A DNA stretch of 64,000 bases from Microbacterium luticocti DSM 19459. Its GTDB lineage: Bacteria > Actinomycetota > Actinomycetes > Actinomycetales > Microbacteriaceae. Positions 1 to 7,463 of this stretch are shown piece after piece; the first letter of the stretch is position 1; each line of letters starts with the position of its first letter. The DNA is taken from the NCBI RefSeq assembly GCF_000422405.1, contig NZ_AULS01000001.1, positions 372,001 through 436,000 on the forward strand, written 5' to 3'. The position numbers and the translations under genes were made by a program. The notes under the pieces were generated by a model, which saw only the letters and a list, made by a program, of their open reading frames with translations, was not told the DNA's origin and did no database searches.

Positions 1-596
1 GCCGCGTGGATCGCGTTCTCGCCGATCCACGCACGGGCGCTGTGTGCGCGCACGCCGTGGGTGCGCACGACGGCGCGCAGCGTGCCGTTGCAGCCGCCTT
101 CGACCGCACCGTCCGAGGGCTCGCCGAGGATCGCGAAGTCGGCCGCGAACAGGTCGGGGCGGTGCGCGGCGAGCCGGTTCAGTCCGTTCAGGTCGGCGGT
201 GACCTCTTCGTGGTCGTACCACATCCAGGTGATGTCCACGCGCGGGTCGGCCAGTTCGGCGGCGAGCTTGAGCTGCACCGCGAGCCCGGCCTTCATGTCC
301 ACCGTGCCGCGGCCCCACAGGTATGCCTCGCCGTCGACCTCGACCTCACGGGTGGGCAGGTTGCCGTTGATCGGGACCGTGTCGATGTGGCCGGCGATCA
401 CGACCCGCTGCGCACGGCCGAGCTCGGTGCGGGCGACGATCGTGTCGCCGTCGCGGTGCACGCTCAGGTGCGGCAGGGCGCGCACGGCCTGATCGATCGC
501 ATCCGCCAGCACGCTCTCATCGCCCGAGACGCTGGGGATGTCGCACACCGCACGGGTCAGCTCCACCGCGGACGAGGTCAGATCGAGCACCGGCAT
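1..596 (-). CDS. dapE: Succinyl-diaminopimelate desuccinylase, C-terminal part missing
   Basis: This is a zinc-dependent M20 peptidase-family amidohydrolase that removes succinate from N-succinyl-LL-diaminopimelate, a late step of lysine and peptidoglycan precursor synthesis. About 198 codons are visible, starting at ATG 596 and running off the left edge. The N-terminal metal-ligand block is recognisable (AGHIDTVP near residue 68, then WGRGTVDMKAG near residue 93, and the EE-containing segment after MWYDH). The gene is divergent from dapD, which performs the earlier succinylation. A TAGACT box lies six bases before the ATG and there is no Shine-Dalgarno sequence, so a leaderless mRNA is likely. 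The assignment is firm from family motifs and from its dap partner next door. Confidence 0.93.
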   Translation of the reverse strand, partial: MPVLDLTSSAVELTRAVCDIPSVSGDESVLADAIDQAVRALPHLSVHRDGDTIVARTELGRAQRVVIAGHIDTVPINGNLPTREVEVDGEAYLWGRGTVDMKAGLAVQLKLAAELADPRVDITWMWYDHEEVTADLNGLNRLAAHRPDLFAADFAILGEPSDGAVEGGCNGTLRAVVRTHGVRAHSARAWIGENAIHA

Positions 597-602
597 CCCT
601 CG

Positions 603-608
603 AGTCTA
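603..608 (-). promoter_or_regulatory. -10 box of dapE (leaderless)
   Basis: On the minus strand TAGACT is followed by six bases and then the dapE ATG. The expected transcription start about seven bases downstream coincides with the start codon. No clear -35 is visible. Confidence 0.45.
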
Positions 609-627
609 GCCAGCCGGCCGCCGCCGA

Positions 628-770
628 TCCCGGCTCGTGTCGGCGCGGTACGGGCCGCTGCGCCCCGACGGCCTGCGCCCATGTTCGACCGCCGCCGCTC
701 CCGGCTCGTGTGGCCCGTACGGCGCGCTGCGCCCCGACGGCCTGCGCCCGTGCCCGACCGCAGCCGGGGT
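628..770. repeat. Two diverged tandem copies of a 71-bp unit in the dapE-dapD gap
   Basis: The segment beginning cccggctcgtgt and containing gctgcgccccgacggcctgc occurs at about 628-698 and again at 699-770. The second copy is roughly 80% identical. It fills most of the divergent intergenic region and has no recognisable coding content. The remaining bases up to dapD hold only a small GC hairpin around 833-856. Confidence 0.7.
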
Positions 771-856
771 GGCGCTCGATATGGGACCGCACGGTCCGTT
801 CGTGTCCGGCACGGTGTGCGGGCCGCAATCCCGCCTTGCCGGCGGCGTGCCGGCGG

Positions 857-862
857 TAGTTT
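857..862 (+). promoter_or_regulatory. -10 box of dapD
   Basis: TAGTTT lies six bases upstream of the GTG start of dapD, with a TTGCCG (836-841) fifteen bases further upstream as a possible -35. The six bases between box and start read GGAGGG, so both a leaderless start and a Shine-Dalgarno reading are possible. Confidence 0.4.
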
Positions 863-868
863 GGAGGG

Positions 869-1822
869 GTGAGCAGCGAACGACAGGTCTTCGGGACGGG
901 TGTGACGACGATCGCCGGTGACGGCACGGTGCTGGATGCCTGGTTCCCGACGCCGCGACTGGGGCTCGCCGACGGCACCACCGTCGCCACCCGCGCCGCC
1001 GACCTGCAGCGGCTGGTCGGGGACGATCCGCGCCGCGGGGTGCGCACCCAGATCGTGGAGCTGCAGATCGATCTCGATCAGGCCGTGGCATCCACCGCCG
1101 ACGCCTACCTCAGGCTGCATGCGCTGTCGCACCGCCTGGTGGCGCCGGGCGGGCTGAACCTGGACGGCGTCTTCGGCTTTCTGCCGACCGTCGCCTGGAC
1201 CAGCGCCGGCCCGATGCTGCCCGACGACGTCGACCGGCTGCGCCCGGCACTGCGGTCCGCGGGCATCCAGGTGCACGGGCTGGACAAGTTCCCGCGGTTG
1301 CTGGACTACGTCGTGCCGCCGGGGGTGCGCATCGCCGACGCGGCGCGCGTACGCCTGGGCGCACACCTGTCTCCGGGGACGACGGTGATGCACGAGGGGT
1401 TCGTGAACTTCAACGCCGGCACGCTGGGCGCCTCGATGGTCGAGGGCCGCATCTCGCAGGGCGTCGTCGTCGGCGACGGCAGCGACATCGGCGGCGGCGC
1501 CTCGATCATGGGCACGCTGTCGGGCGGTGGCACGCACCGGGTGTCGATCGGCGAGCGGTGTCTGCTGGGCGCGAACGCCGGCATCGGTATCTCGCTCGGC
1601 GACGACTGCGTGGTCGAGGCGGGCCTGTACGTCACTGCCGGCACCAAGGTCGTGCTCGTCGACGAGCCGGCGCGCGCCGACGGCTCCCGGCCGCAGGTCA
1701 AGGCCGCCGAGCTGTCGGGCCGGGCCGGGATGCTGTACCGCCGCAACTCGATCACCGGCGCCGTCGAGGCGCTGCGCCGCACCGGTGCGGGCATCACCCT
1801 GAACGAGGCACTGCACGCCTGA
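869..1822 (+). CDS. dapD: 2,3,4,5-tetrahydropyridine-2,6-dicarboxylate N-succinyltransferase
   Basis: It transfers succinyl from succinyl-CoA to tetrahydrodipicolinate, the committed step of the succinylase branch of lysine and diaminopimelate synthesis. The protein is 317 residues, the length usual for the actinobacterial DapD type, which is longer than the proteobacterial enzyme. A hexapeptide left-handed beta-helix region occupies roughly residues 165-275, with glycine-rich turns such as [18 protein letters not shown] and the run [14 protein letters not shown]. The GTG start at 869 follows GGAGGG directly. It diverges from dapE (596), while dapC lies at 4.3-5.4 kb, so the pathway is split over nearby units. 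The next gene is convergent (DDAH). Confidence 0.95.
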   Translation: MSSERQVFGTGVTTIAGDGTVLDAWFPTPRLGLADGTTVATRAADLQRLVGDDPRRGVRTQIVELQIDLDQAVASTADAYLRLHALSHRLVAPGGLNLDGVFGFLPTVAWTSAGPMLPDDVDRLRPALRSAGIQVHGLDKFPRLLDYVVPPGVRIADAARVRLGAHLSPGTTVMHEGFVNFNAGTLGASMVEGRISQGVVVGDGSDIGGGASIMGTLSGGGTHRVSIGERCLLGANAGIGISLGDDCVVEAGLYVTAGTKVVLVDEPARADGSRPQVKAAELSGRAGMLYRRNSITGAVEALRRTGAGITLNEALHA

Positions 1823-1835
1823 CGCGGGGTCCTGG

Positions 1836-1980
1836 CTGAGACACACCCACGCGGCGTGTCCCAGAACACGCGGGTTCGGGATGCCACATCCCTCGCCTTC
1901 TGAGACACACCCGCGTCGCATGTCCCAGAACCCGCGGGTTCGGGATGCCGCATCCTTCACCTTCTGAGACACACCGACAG
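1836..1980. repeat. 64-bp tandem repeat with internal palindrome, 2.3 copies
   Basis: Copies start at 1836, 1900 and 1964, an exact 64-base period; the third copy is cut after 17 bases. Each copy opens with ctgagacac and, about a dozen bases later, gtgtcccag (or the shortened gtcccag), which can pair as a stem-loop; the rest contains cgggttcgggatgcc. It lies between the convergent ends of dapD and the dimethylargininase gene, so it could act as a bidirectional terminator, but it has no T-run. Confidence 0.8.
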
Positions 1981-2076
1981 TGACCGAGCAGCCGGCAGGC
2001 ACCGAGCGGCCGATAGGCACCCGAGCCGCCGCGACAGGCACCGTGCCGCCGACAGGCACCGAGCAGCCGGCAGCCC
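1975..2076. repeat. Degenerate 17-21 bp repeats around AGGCACCGAGC
   Basis: The motif (g/a)ca(g)gcaccgagcagcc recurs about five times with drift in length. It follows the 64-bp repeat directly and reaches the end of the dimethylargininase gene. No gene is visible in it. Confidence 0.5.
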
Positions 2077-2086
2077 GGCCGCCCGC

Positions 2087-2848
2087 TCAGCCGCGCACGC
2101 GCACCGAGAGGCAGGTGACGCAGCCCTCGAGCTTCTCGAACTCGGTCACCGCAACGGCCACCACCTCCAGGCCACGGCCTTGCAGCAGCTCCGCGGTCCG
2201 CGGCGCGGACGCCGACATCAGCACGGTGTGCTCGTCGAGCACCACGACGGCGCTGCCTTCGGCCTCGGGCACCGGCACGAACCGCTCATACACCGACGGG
2301 TCATCGACGAGCCGTTCGTATCCGATCACGGTGCCGTCCGGCAGCGCGGTCACCCCGGTCTTCAGGTGCAGCACCGTGGTGATCGGCACGGTCACGACAT
2401 CCCACCCGCGCGGTGCCAGCAGCGCGCGCAACTGCGCGATGCCCGGCTCGTTCGTGCGCGACGAGAGGCCGACATAGGCGGTGCGGCCGATCTTGAGCAC
2501 GTCGCCGCCCTCGAGGGTGCCCGGCGCCTGAATCGCAGCGGTGGGCAGGCCAGATGCCTCGACCGCGCGCCGCGCGCTGGCCGTCTCGCCGCGACGCGAG
2601 TCGGCGCCGGGCCGGGTGATCACCGCGAGGTCGTCGAAGACGACCACGGTGTCTTCGACGAACACCCCGTCGGGGTGCTCGTCGGCGGGCGCCAGCTCGG
2701 TGACATCCCAGCCGCGTGCCCGGAACGCGGCGACGTACCCGTCCCACTGTCGCTGCGCGAGCGCGGCGTCGACCGGCACCCGCTCCAGATGGGTGAGCTC
2801 GCCGTCGGCCAGTCGTGGCGACGGCCGGCGGACGAGCAACCGCGGCAT
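2087..2848 (-). CDS. Dimethylargininase / amidinotransferase-family hydrolase
   Basis: This 253-residue protein is of the N(G),N(G)-dimethylarginine dimethylaminohydrolase type, which cleaves methylated arginine to citrulline. Family features are visible: the substrate-loop acid block GVFVEDTVVVFDD near residue 60, EGGDVL near 115, the catalytic His in HLKTGVTAL near 170, and the catalytic Cys in the C-terminal GCVTCLSVRVRG. The start is placed at ATG 2848, giving MPRLLVRRP; the frame is open further upstream but that part lies within gltA in another frame. The ATG overlaps the gltA stop (ATGA), so the two genes are translationally coupled. True substrate (methylarginine or another guanidine) cannot be read from the sequence. 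Confidence 0.85.
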   Translation of the reverse strand: MPRLLVRRPSPRLADGELTHLERVPVDAALAQRQWDGYVAAFRARGWDVTELAPADEHPDGVFVEDTVVVFDDLAVITRPGADSRRGETASARRAVEASGLPTAAIQAPGTLEGGDVLKIGRTAYVGLSSRTNEPGIAQLRALLAPRGWDVVTVPITTVLHLKTGVTALPDGTVIGYERLVDDPSVYERFVPVPEAEGSAVVVLDEHTVLMSASAPRTAELLQGRGLEVVAVAVTEFEKLEGCVTCLSVRVRG

Positions 2849-4146
2849 CAGCCGACGCCCGGGTAGTTCCGTTCGGCGGCGCCGATGTACAACTGCTGCG
2901 GGCGACCGATCTTGGTCTGCGGGTCGTTCACCGCTTCGCGCCACTGCGCGAGCCAACCCGGCAGCCGGCCGATCGCGAACAGCACGGTGAACATGCGGGT
3001 CGGAAAGCCCATCGCCTTGTAGATGACCCCGGTGTAGAAGTCGACGTTCGGGTACAGCTTGCGCTCGACGAAGTAGTCGTCGGCCAGCGCGATCTCTTCG
3101 AGCTCCTTGGCCAGGTCCAGCAGCGGGTCGCTGACACCGAGCTCGGCGAGCACCTCGTCGGCCGACTCTTTGACGAGCTTGGCACGCGGGTCGTAGTTCT
3201 TGTAGACCCGGTGGCCGAAGCCCATGAGCTTGACGCCCTCTTCTTTGTTCTTCACCCGCTCGACGAAGCGCTCGACGCTCTCGCCCGAGTCACGGATGCG
3301 CGCAAGCATGGTGAGCACCGCCTCGTTCGCCCCGCCGTGCAGGGGCCCCGACAGCGCCTGGATGCCGGCAGAGATCGACGCGAACTGGTTCGCCCCCGTC
3401 GACCCCACCAACCGCACGGTCGAGGTCGACGCGTTCTGCTCGTGGTCCTCGTGCAGGATCAGCAGCAGCTCGAGCGCCTTCGACATGACCGGGTTGACCT
3501 CGTACGGCTCGCTGAGCACACCGAAGTTGAGCTTCAGGAAGTTGTCGACGAAGCTCAGCGAGTTGTCGGGGTACAAGAACGCCTGTCCCACACTCTTCTT
3601 GTGCGCGTACGCGGCGATCACGGGGAGCTTGGCCAGCATCCGCACGATGTTCAGCTCGACGTGCTCGGGATTGTGCGGGTCGGTCTGGCCCTCGTAATAG
3701 GTCGACAGCGCCGCGACCGCCGACGACAGCACCGCCATCGGGTGGGCGGTGTGCGGCAGCGCCGAGAAGAAGCGCTTGAGGTCTTCGTGCAGCAGCGTGT
3801 GCCGGCGGATGCGCTCGTCGAAGTCGCTCAGTTCGGCGGCGGTGGGCAGTTCGCCGTACAGCAGCAGCCACGCCACCTCGAGGTAGGTGCTGTTGCGCGC
3901 GAGCTGCTCGATCGGGTAGCCGCGGTAGCGCAGGATGCCCTGATCGCCGTCGATGTAGGTGATCTGCGACTTCGTGGCCGCGGTGTTCACGAACCCGTAG
4001 TCGAGGGCGGTGTGCCCGGTCTGCTTGGTCAGGGTCGAGATGTCGACGCTGGGATTGCCGTCGGTGCCCTGCAGCACCGGCAGCTGCGCGGTGCGGCCTG
4101 CGAGGGTGAGTGTGGCGATGTCCGGCTGGGCTCCCGCGTCGGTCAC
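2848..4146 (-). CDS. gltA: Citrate synthase
   Basis: It condenses acetyl-CoA and oxaloacetate to citrate, entry step of the TCA cycle, in the cytosol. The 432-residue length fits the type II (hexameric, NADH-responsive) bacterial enzyme rather than the ~370-residue type. Active-site segments are visible: GSTGANQFASISAG, LHGGANEAVL, GFGHRVYKNYDPRA (His) and the C-terminal SRSGQWREA-like segment WLAQWREAVND. The GTG start at 4146 has GGAGGCGTC just upstream. The 166-bp gap beyond it carries no gene. It is followed by, and coupled to, the dimethylargininase gene. Confidence 0.96.
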   Translation of the reverse strand: MTDAGAQPDIATLTLAGRTAQLPVLQGTDGNPSVDISTLTKQTGHTALDYGFVNTAATKSQITYIDGDQGILRYRGYPIEQLARNSTYLEVAWLLLYGELPTAAELSDFDERIRRHTLLHEDLKRFFSALPHTAHPMAVLSSAVAALSTYYEGQTDPHNPEHVELNIVRMLAKLPVIAAYAHKKSVGQAFLYPDNSLSFVDNFLKLNFGVLSEPYEVNPVMSKALELLLILHEDHEQNASTSTVRLVGSTGANQFASISAGIQALSGPLHGGANEAVLTMLARIRDSGESVERFVERVKNKEEGVKLMGFGHRVYKNYDPRAKLVKESADEVLAELGVSDPLLDLAKELEEIALADDYFVERKLYPNVDFYTGVIYKAMGFPTRMFTVLFAIGRLPGWLAQWREAVNDPQTKIGRPQQLYIGAAERNYPGVG

Positions 4147-4312
4147 GACGCCTCCTTGCGATGTCTGTCGTCAGGGGGATCGCGGTCCGCGCAGGGGATG
4201 CCTGCCGGGCCGTGGAGCGATTCGTGACTCGGTGTTACGACGCACGGACCGGCTCACATACAGCCTATCCCGCGCCCTGGCACACTGAGACATCAGCCAA
4301 AGGATGCGGCCG

Positions 4313-5431
4313 TCAGCTGGATGATCGGAACGAAAGCAGACGATCGGCCGCGGCCTGCACCCGATCGTCGGGGGCGGTCAACGACAGTCGCACGTGCTGC
4401 GGAAAGTGCGGCCCGTAGAAGTGTCCCGGCCCGGCGAGGATGCCCGCATCAGCCAGACGGTCCAGGCTCTGCCATGCGTCCCGCCCCTCGGTGGCCCACA
4501 GATACAGTCCCGCCTGGCTGCCGTCGATGCGGAAACCGGCGTGTTCGAGGGCGGGTTTCAGGATGCCTCGGCGTCGGCGGTAGCGCTGCTTCTGCGCGGC
4601 CACGTGCGTATCGTCGCGCAGTGCGGCGATCATGGCGGACTGCACGGGCGCCGGCACCATCAGCCCCAGGTGCTTGCGGGCCGTGGTCAGCCGTGCCACC
4701 AGCGCGGCGTCGCCGGCCAGGAACGCGGCGCGGTAGCCGGCGAGGTTCGACTGCTTGCTCAGCGAGTACACCGACAGCACACCGGATGCCTCACCCTGCA
4801 GCACCTGTGGATCCAGCACCGACGGGATCGGCCGCGCGTCCCAGGGCGCGTCCCACCCCAGCTCGGCGTAGCATTCGTCGCCGGCGACGACGGCCCCGAG
4901 CTCGCGGGCGCGGGCCACCGCCTCGCGCAGGGACGGCACATCGAGCACCCGCCCGTCGGGGTTGCCGGGACTGTTCAGCCACACCAGCCGGGTGGCATCG
5001 GGCCAGGCGGCGGGGTCGTCGGCGGCCACCGGCGACGCACCGACCAGGCGCGCTCCCACCTCGTAGGTGGGGTACGCGGCGCGCGGGTGCACGACGACGT
5101 CCCCCGGGCCGAGCCCGAGCAGCAGCGGCAGCAGGGCGACGAGCTCTTTCGACCCGACGGTGGGCAGCACCTGCTCCGGCTGCAGACCGGGCACCCCGCG
5201 ACGGCGGGCGTACCAGCCGGCGATCGCCTCACGCAGCGCGGGGGTGCCGATCGTCTGCGGGTAGGCGTGGGCGTCGGTGGCCTCACGCAGGGCACGACGG
5301 ACCACCTCGGGGGTGGCATCCACCGGCGAACCGACCGACAGGTCGACGATCCCGTCCGGGTGCGCGCGGGCGCGGGCGGCGTAGGGCGCCACCGCGTCCC
5401 ACGGGTAGTCGGCGAGGTCGGCGACGCCCAC
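4313..5431 (-). CDS. dapC: Succinyldiaminopimelate transaminase
   Basis: This class I/II PLP aminotransferase of 372 residues converts N-succinyl-2-amino-6-ketopimelate to N-succinyl-LL-diaminopimelate, using glutamate. The PLP-binding Lys sits in SLSKQSNLAGYR (about residue 230), with LSVGSPVDATP and NSPGNPDGRVL typical of the fold I aminotransferases of this group. The GTG start at 5431 lies one base after the fdxA stop. DapC next to ferredoxin FdxA is the standard actinobacterial arrangement, which supports the DapC call over a generic aminotransferase. Upstream dapE and dapD in this window complete three of the succinylase-branch enzymes. Confidence 0.9.
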   Translation of the reverse strand: MGVADLADYPWDAVAPYAARARAHPDGIVDLSVGSPVDATPEVVRRALREATDAHAYPQTIGTPALREAIAGWYARRRGVPGLQPEQVLPTVGSKELVALLPLLLGLGPGDVVVHPRAAYPTYEVGARLVGASPVAADDPAAWPDATRLVWLNSPGNPDGRVLDVPSLREAVARARELGAVVAGDECYAELGWDAPWDARPIPSVLDPQVLQGEASGVLSVYSLSKQSNLAGYRAAFLAGDAALVARLTTARKHLGLMVPAPVQSAMIAALRDDTHVAAQKQRYRRRRGILKPALEHAGFRIDGSQAGLYLWATEGRDAWQSLDRLADAGILAGPGHFYGPHFPQHVRLSLTAPDDRVQAAADRLLSFRSSS

Positions 5432-5432
5432 G

Positions 5433-5753
5433 TCAGGTGCCCTGCGGGGGCAGTGCGGCCACGATCGGGTGGTCCTTGTGGATCACGCCGACCTTCGCGG
5501 CGCCGCCGGGCGAACCGAGGTCGTCGAAGAACTCGACGTTGACCTTGTAGTAGTCCGCCCATTCCTCGGGCAGGTCGTCTTCGTAGTAGATGGCCTCGAC
5601 CGGGCACACCGGCTCGCAGGCACCGCAGTCCACGCACTCGTCGGGGTGGATGTACAGTGACCGGTCCCCCTCGTAGATGCAGTCCACCGGGCACTCGTCG
5701 ACACAGGCTCGGTCTTTCACATCCACGCACGGCAGGGCGATCACATACGTCAC
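5433..5753 (-). CDS. fdxA: 7Fe ferredoxin
   Basis: This 106-residue soluble electron carrier has one [3Fe-4S] and one [4Fe-4S] cluster. Cysteines are arranged as CVDVKDRACVDECPVDC and then CVDCGACEPVCPVEA, the pattern of the FdxA/7Fe family; the C-terminal half is the family's extra region. The GTG start at 5753 is chosen because it gives MTYVIALPCVDV and because a TAGACT -10 box lies exactly six bases upstream (leaderless). It heads an operon with dapC, with a one-base gap between the two genes. Confidence 0.95.
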   Translation of the reverse strand: MTYVIALPCVDVKDRACVDECPVDCIYEGDRSLYIHPDECVDCGACEPVCPVEAIYYEDDLPEEWADYYKVNVEFFDDLGSPGGAAKVGVIHKDHPIVAALPPQGT

Positions 5754-5759
5754 CCGGCC

Positions 5760-5765
5760 AGTCTA
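5760..5765 (-). promoter_or_regulatory. -10 box of fdxA-dapC (leaderless)
   Basis: TAGACT on the minus strand is six bases upstream of the fdxA GTG. It overlaps the last bases of the neighbouring membrane-protein gene, so this promoter lies inside that gene's stop-codon region. Confidence 0.45.
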
Positions 5766-6161
5766 GTTGTCCGCCTCCGGGTGAGGGCGCGCCAGGTTCG
5801 GCCACGCGACCGCGAGCGTCGCGACCAGGGCGACCCCGATCTGCCACACGATTCCGATGTTCACCCCGGCCCACTCCCCCAGCGGACCGCCCGGCATGAC
5901 CACCGAGCCGCCGGGCCCGGAACCCGAGAACATCACGGTGACCGCCAGGGCGCCCACCCCGGCCGCCAGTGCGCTCCACCGGTCGCCGGTCAGGGTGCGC
6001 ACGGCCGTGAGCATCGCGGCAAGGCCGATCAGCGCGAGCAGCAGACCGACCGGCACCGGGCCCAGCAGGTACGCGTGCGCGAACGTGCCCGCGGTGCCGT
6101 ACACGGCCCCGACCACGAGGGCGACCAGCCAGGTCAGCAGACGCGACAGCGGGGAACTCAC
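5763..6161 (-). CDS. Small integral membrane protein (DUF6113-like)
   Basis: A 132-residue hydrophobic protein with about four predicted membrane segments (near residues 5-30, 32-52, 63-82 and 101-121) and a Gly-rich loop GSGPGGSVVMPGGPLG. Position beside fdxA-dapC and the size match a family that I recall as DUF6113 in Microbacteriaceae; the function is unknown. The GTG start at 6161 is supported by a TAGACT box six bases upstream. No catalytic motif is seen. Confidence 0.75.
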   Translation of the reverse strand: MSSPLSRLLTWLVALVVGAVYGTAGTFAHAYLLGPVPVGLLLALIGLAAMLTAVRTLTGDRWSALAAGVGALAVTVMFSGSGPGGSVVMPGGPLGEWAGVNIGIVWQIGVALVATLAVAWPNLARPHPEADN

Positions 6162-6167
6162 CGGCTC

Positions 6168-6173
6168 AGTCTA
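6168..6173 (-). promoter_or_regulatory. -10 box of the DUF6113-like gene (leaderless)
   Basis: TAGACT followed by six bases and the GTG at 6161; this is the same hexamer and spacing as at fdxA and dapE. Confidence 0.42.
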
Positions 6174-6236
6174 CGCACGCCGGTGCCACGCCACGCCGCG
6201 CCGCCCCGCGCCACGCCCCACGGCTACGCACGCCGC

Positions 6237-6551
6237 TCAGCTCGCCCAGCCCCACAGTCGCAGGAGCGCTGCCACGAGCGCCGCAGCGGCCACCACGACC
6301 AGGAACGGCGCGCGCAGCAGCAGGAGACCTGCGGCCACCAGCACGGCGGGCACGCGGGCGTCGACGGTGATCGCCTGCCCGACGCCGAGGGTCTGCACGG
6401 CAACCAGTGCCGCAAGCAGCGCGACGGTGAGCAGGTCGGCGATGCGCGCTGGGCGGGGGGCCTGCATCACCGCGGCGGGTACGAGATAGCCGAGCGTCTT
6501 GAGCGCGACGCAGATCACGGCCGCCAGCAGTACGGCGTTCCACAAGGTCAC
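6237..6551 (-). CDS. azlD: AzlD-family branched-chain amino acid exporter subunit
   Basis: The 104-residue small membrane subunit works with AzlC to export branched-chain amino acids. It shows three to four hydrophobic segments and the family pattern KTLGYLVPAAVMQAPRPARI near residues 18-37. The GTG start at 6551 overlaps the azlC stop codon (GTGA), so translation is coupled. The short 75-bp gap downstream is a run of gccacgcc-like repeats without a gene. Confidence 0.88.
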   Translation of the reverse strand: MTLWNAVLLAAVICVALKTLGYLVPAAVMQAPRPARIADLLTVALLAALVAVQTLGVGQAITVDARVPAVLVAAGLLLLRAPFLVVVAAAALVAALLRLWGWAS

Positions 6552-7291
6552 GGCAGTCCCTCCCGTTCCGGCACATCGTCGGGTTCGGCGGGCGGACGCT
6601 CGTCGCGGCCCAGCCAGTTGACCCACCCCACCACGATGGCCACGACCGCCGCGACCAGCACCGGCATCCCGGGCATCAGCGCGGGGGTGAGCACGGCGGC
6701 GACCGCGGCGGCGGCGATGCCCACCGCGATGGCCTGGCGGCGGCGCAGTCGCGGCCACAGCAGGGCGAGGAACGCGGCGGCGGCCGCGGCATCCAACCCG
6801 TACGCCTTGGGATCGCCGAGCACGTCGCCCAGCAGCGCACCGGCGAGCGTGGTGAGGTTCCAGCCCAGGTAGATCCCCAGGCCGGTCACCCAGAACCCGA
6901 GCAGCTGTGCCCGCCGGGTGCGCTGGCCGAGGGCCACGGCCGTGGACTCGTCGATGGTCAGATGCGCGGCGGCGGCGCGCCGCCAGAACCCGGGCCCGAC
7001 CACCGGCGACATGCGCATGCCGTAGGCGATGTTGCGCACGCCCAGCAGCGCGGCCGAGGCGATCGCGGCCGGCGCGGCGGCCAGTCCCCCGCCACCGATC
7101 ACGCCGATGAAGGCGTACTGCGATCCGCCGGTGAACATGACCAGGCTCAGCACGCACGCCTGCCACACGTCGAGTCCGGATGCCGTCGCCAGCGCGCCGA
7201 ACGAGACGCCGTACGCACTCGTGGCCACGGCCACCCCGAGCGCGTCGCGCACCGCCGCGCGGTGGGCCGCGGCATCCATCCCGTCGTTCAC
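6548..7291 (-). CDS. azlC: AzlC-family branched-chain amino acid exporter
   Basis: The 247-residue large subunit of the two-component exporter has about six membrane helices; GVSFGALATASGLDVWQACVLS and GGSQYAF match the conserved AzlC N-terminal motif. The start is GTG 7291 (MNDGMDAAA), with a TAGGCT box six bases upstream; there is no Shine-Dalgarno sequence. It is followed by azlD with a four-base overlap. No Lrp-type regulator gene is adjacent. Confidence 0.9.
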   Translation of the reverse strand: MNDGMDAAAHRAAVRDALGVAVATSAYGVSFGALATASGLDVWQACVLSLVMFTGGSQYAFIGVIGGGGLAAAPAAIASAALLGVRNIAYGMRMSPVVGPGFWRRAAAAHLTIDESTAVALGQRTRRAQLLGFWVTGLGIYLGWNLTTLAGALLGDVLGDPKAYGLDAAAAAAFLALLWPRLRRRQAIAVGIAAAAVAAVLTPALMPGMPVLVAAVVAIVVGWVNWLGRDERPPAEPDDVPEREGLP

Positions 7292-7297
7292 GGTGTG

Positions 7298-7303
7298 AGC
7301 CTA
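7298..7303 (-). promoter_or_regulatory. -10 box of azlCD (leaderless)
   Basis: TAGGCT on the minus strand, six bases before the azlC GTG. Confidence 0.42.
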
Positions 7304-7443
7304 CCGGCGCACGGGCCGCTCTCCCGTCCGAGCAGGTCCCGCGCCTGCGCGCGACGGCGCATCACCGCCGCGAGGGCACATCGACCTCGCGCGGCACATC
7401 ATCCCGCGGGCGGGTCGATGCGCGGTCGGCGACATCGTACGAG

Positions 7444-7463
7444 CCCGCCGGGTGGGGCGGGGG
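7444..7463 (-). terminator. Possible typA terminator hairpin
   Basis: Immediately after the typA stop the minus strand can fold CCCGCC against GGCGGG with a short loop. There is no U-run, as is usual for high-GC actinobacterial terminators. The rest of the 7292-7463 gap shows nothing else. Confidence 0.35.

Noticed and set aside
578-2059. 493-codon minus-strand frame across dapD and the 64-bp repeats
   Set aside because: dapD on the plus strand is certain and the frame runs through repeats; Arg/Ala/Gly-rich composition without motifs.
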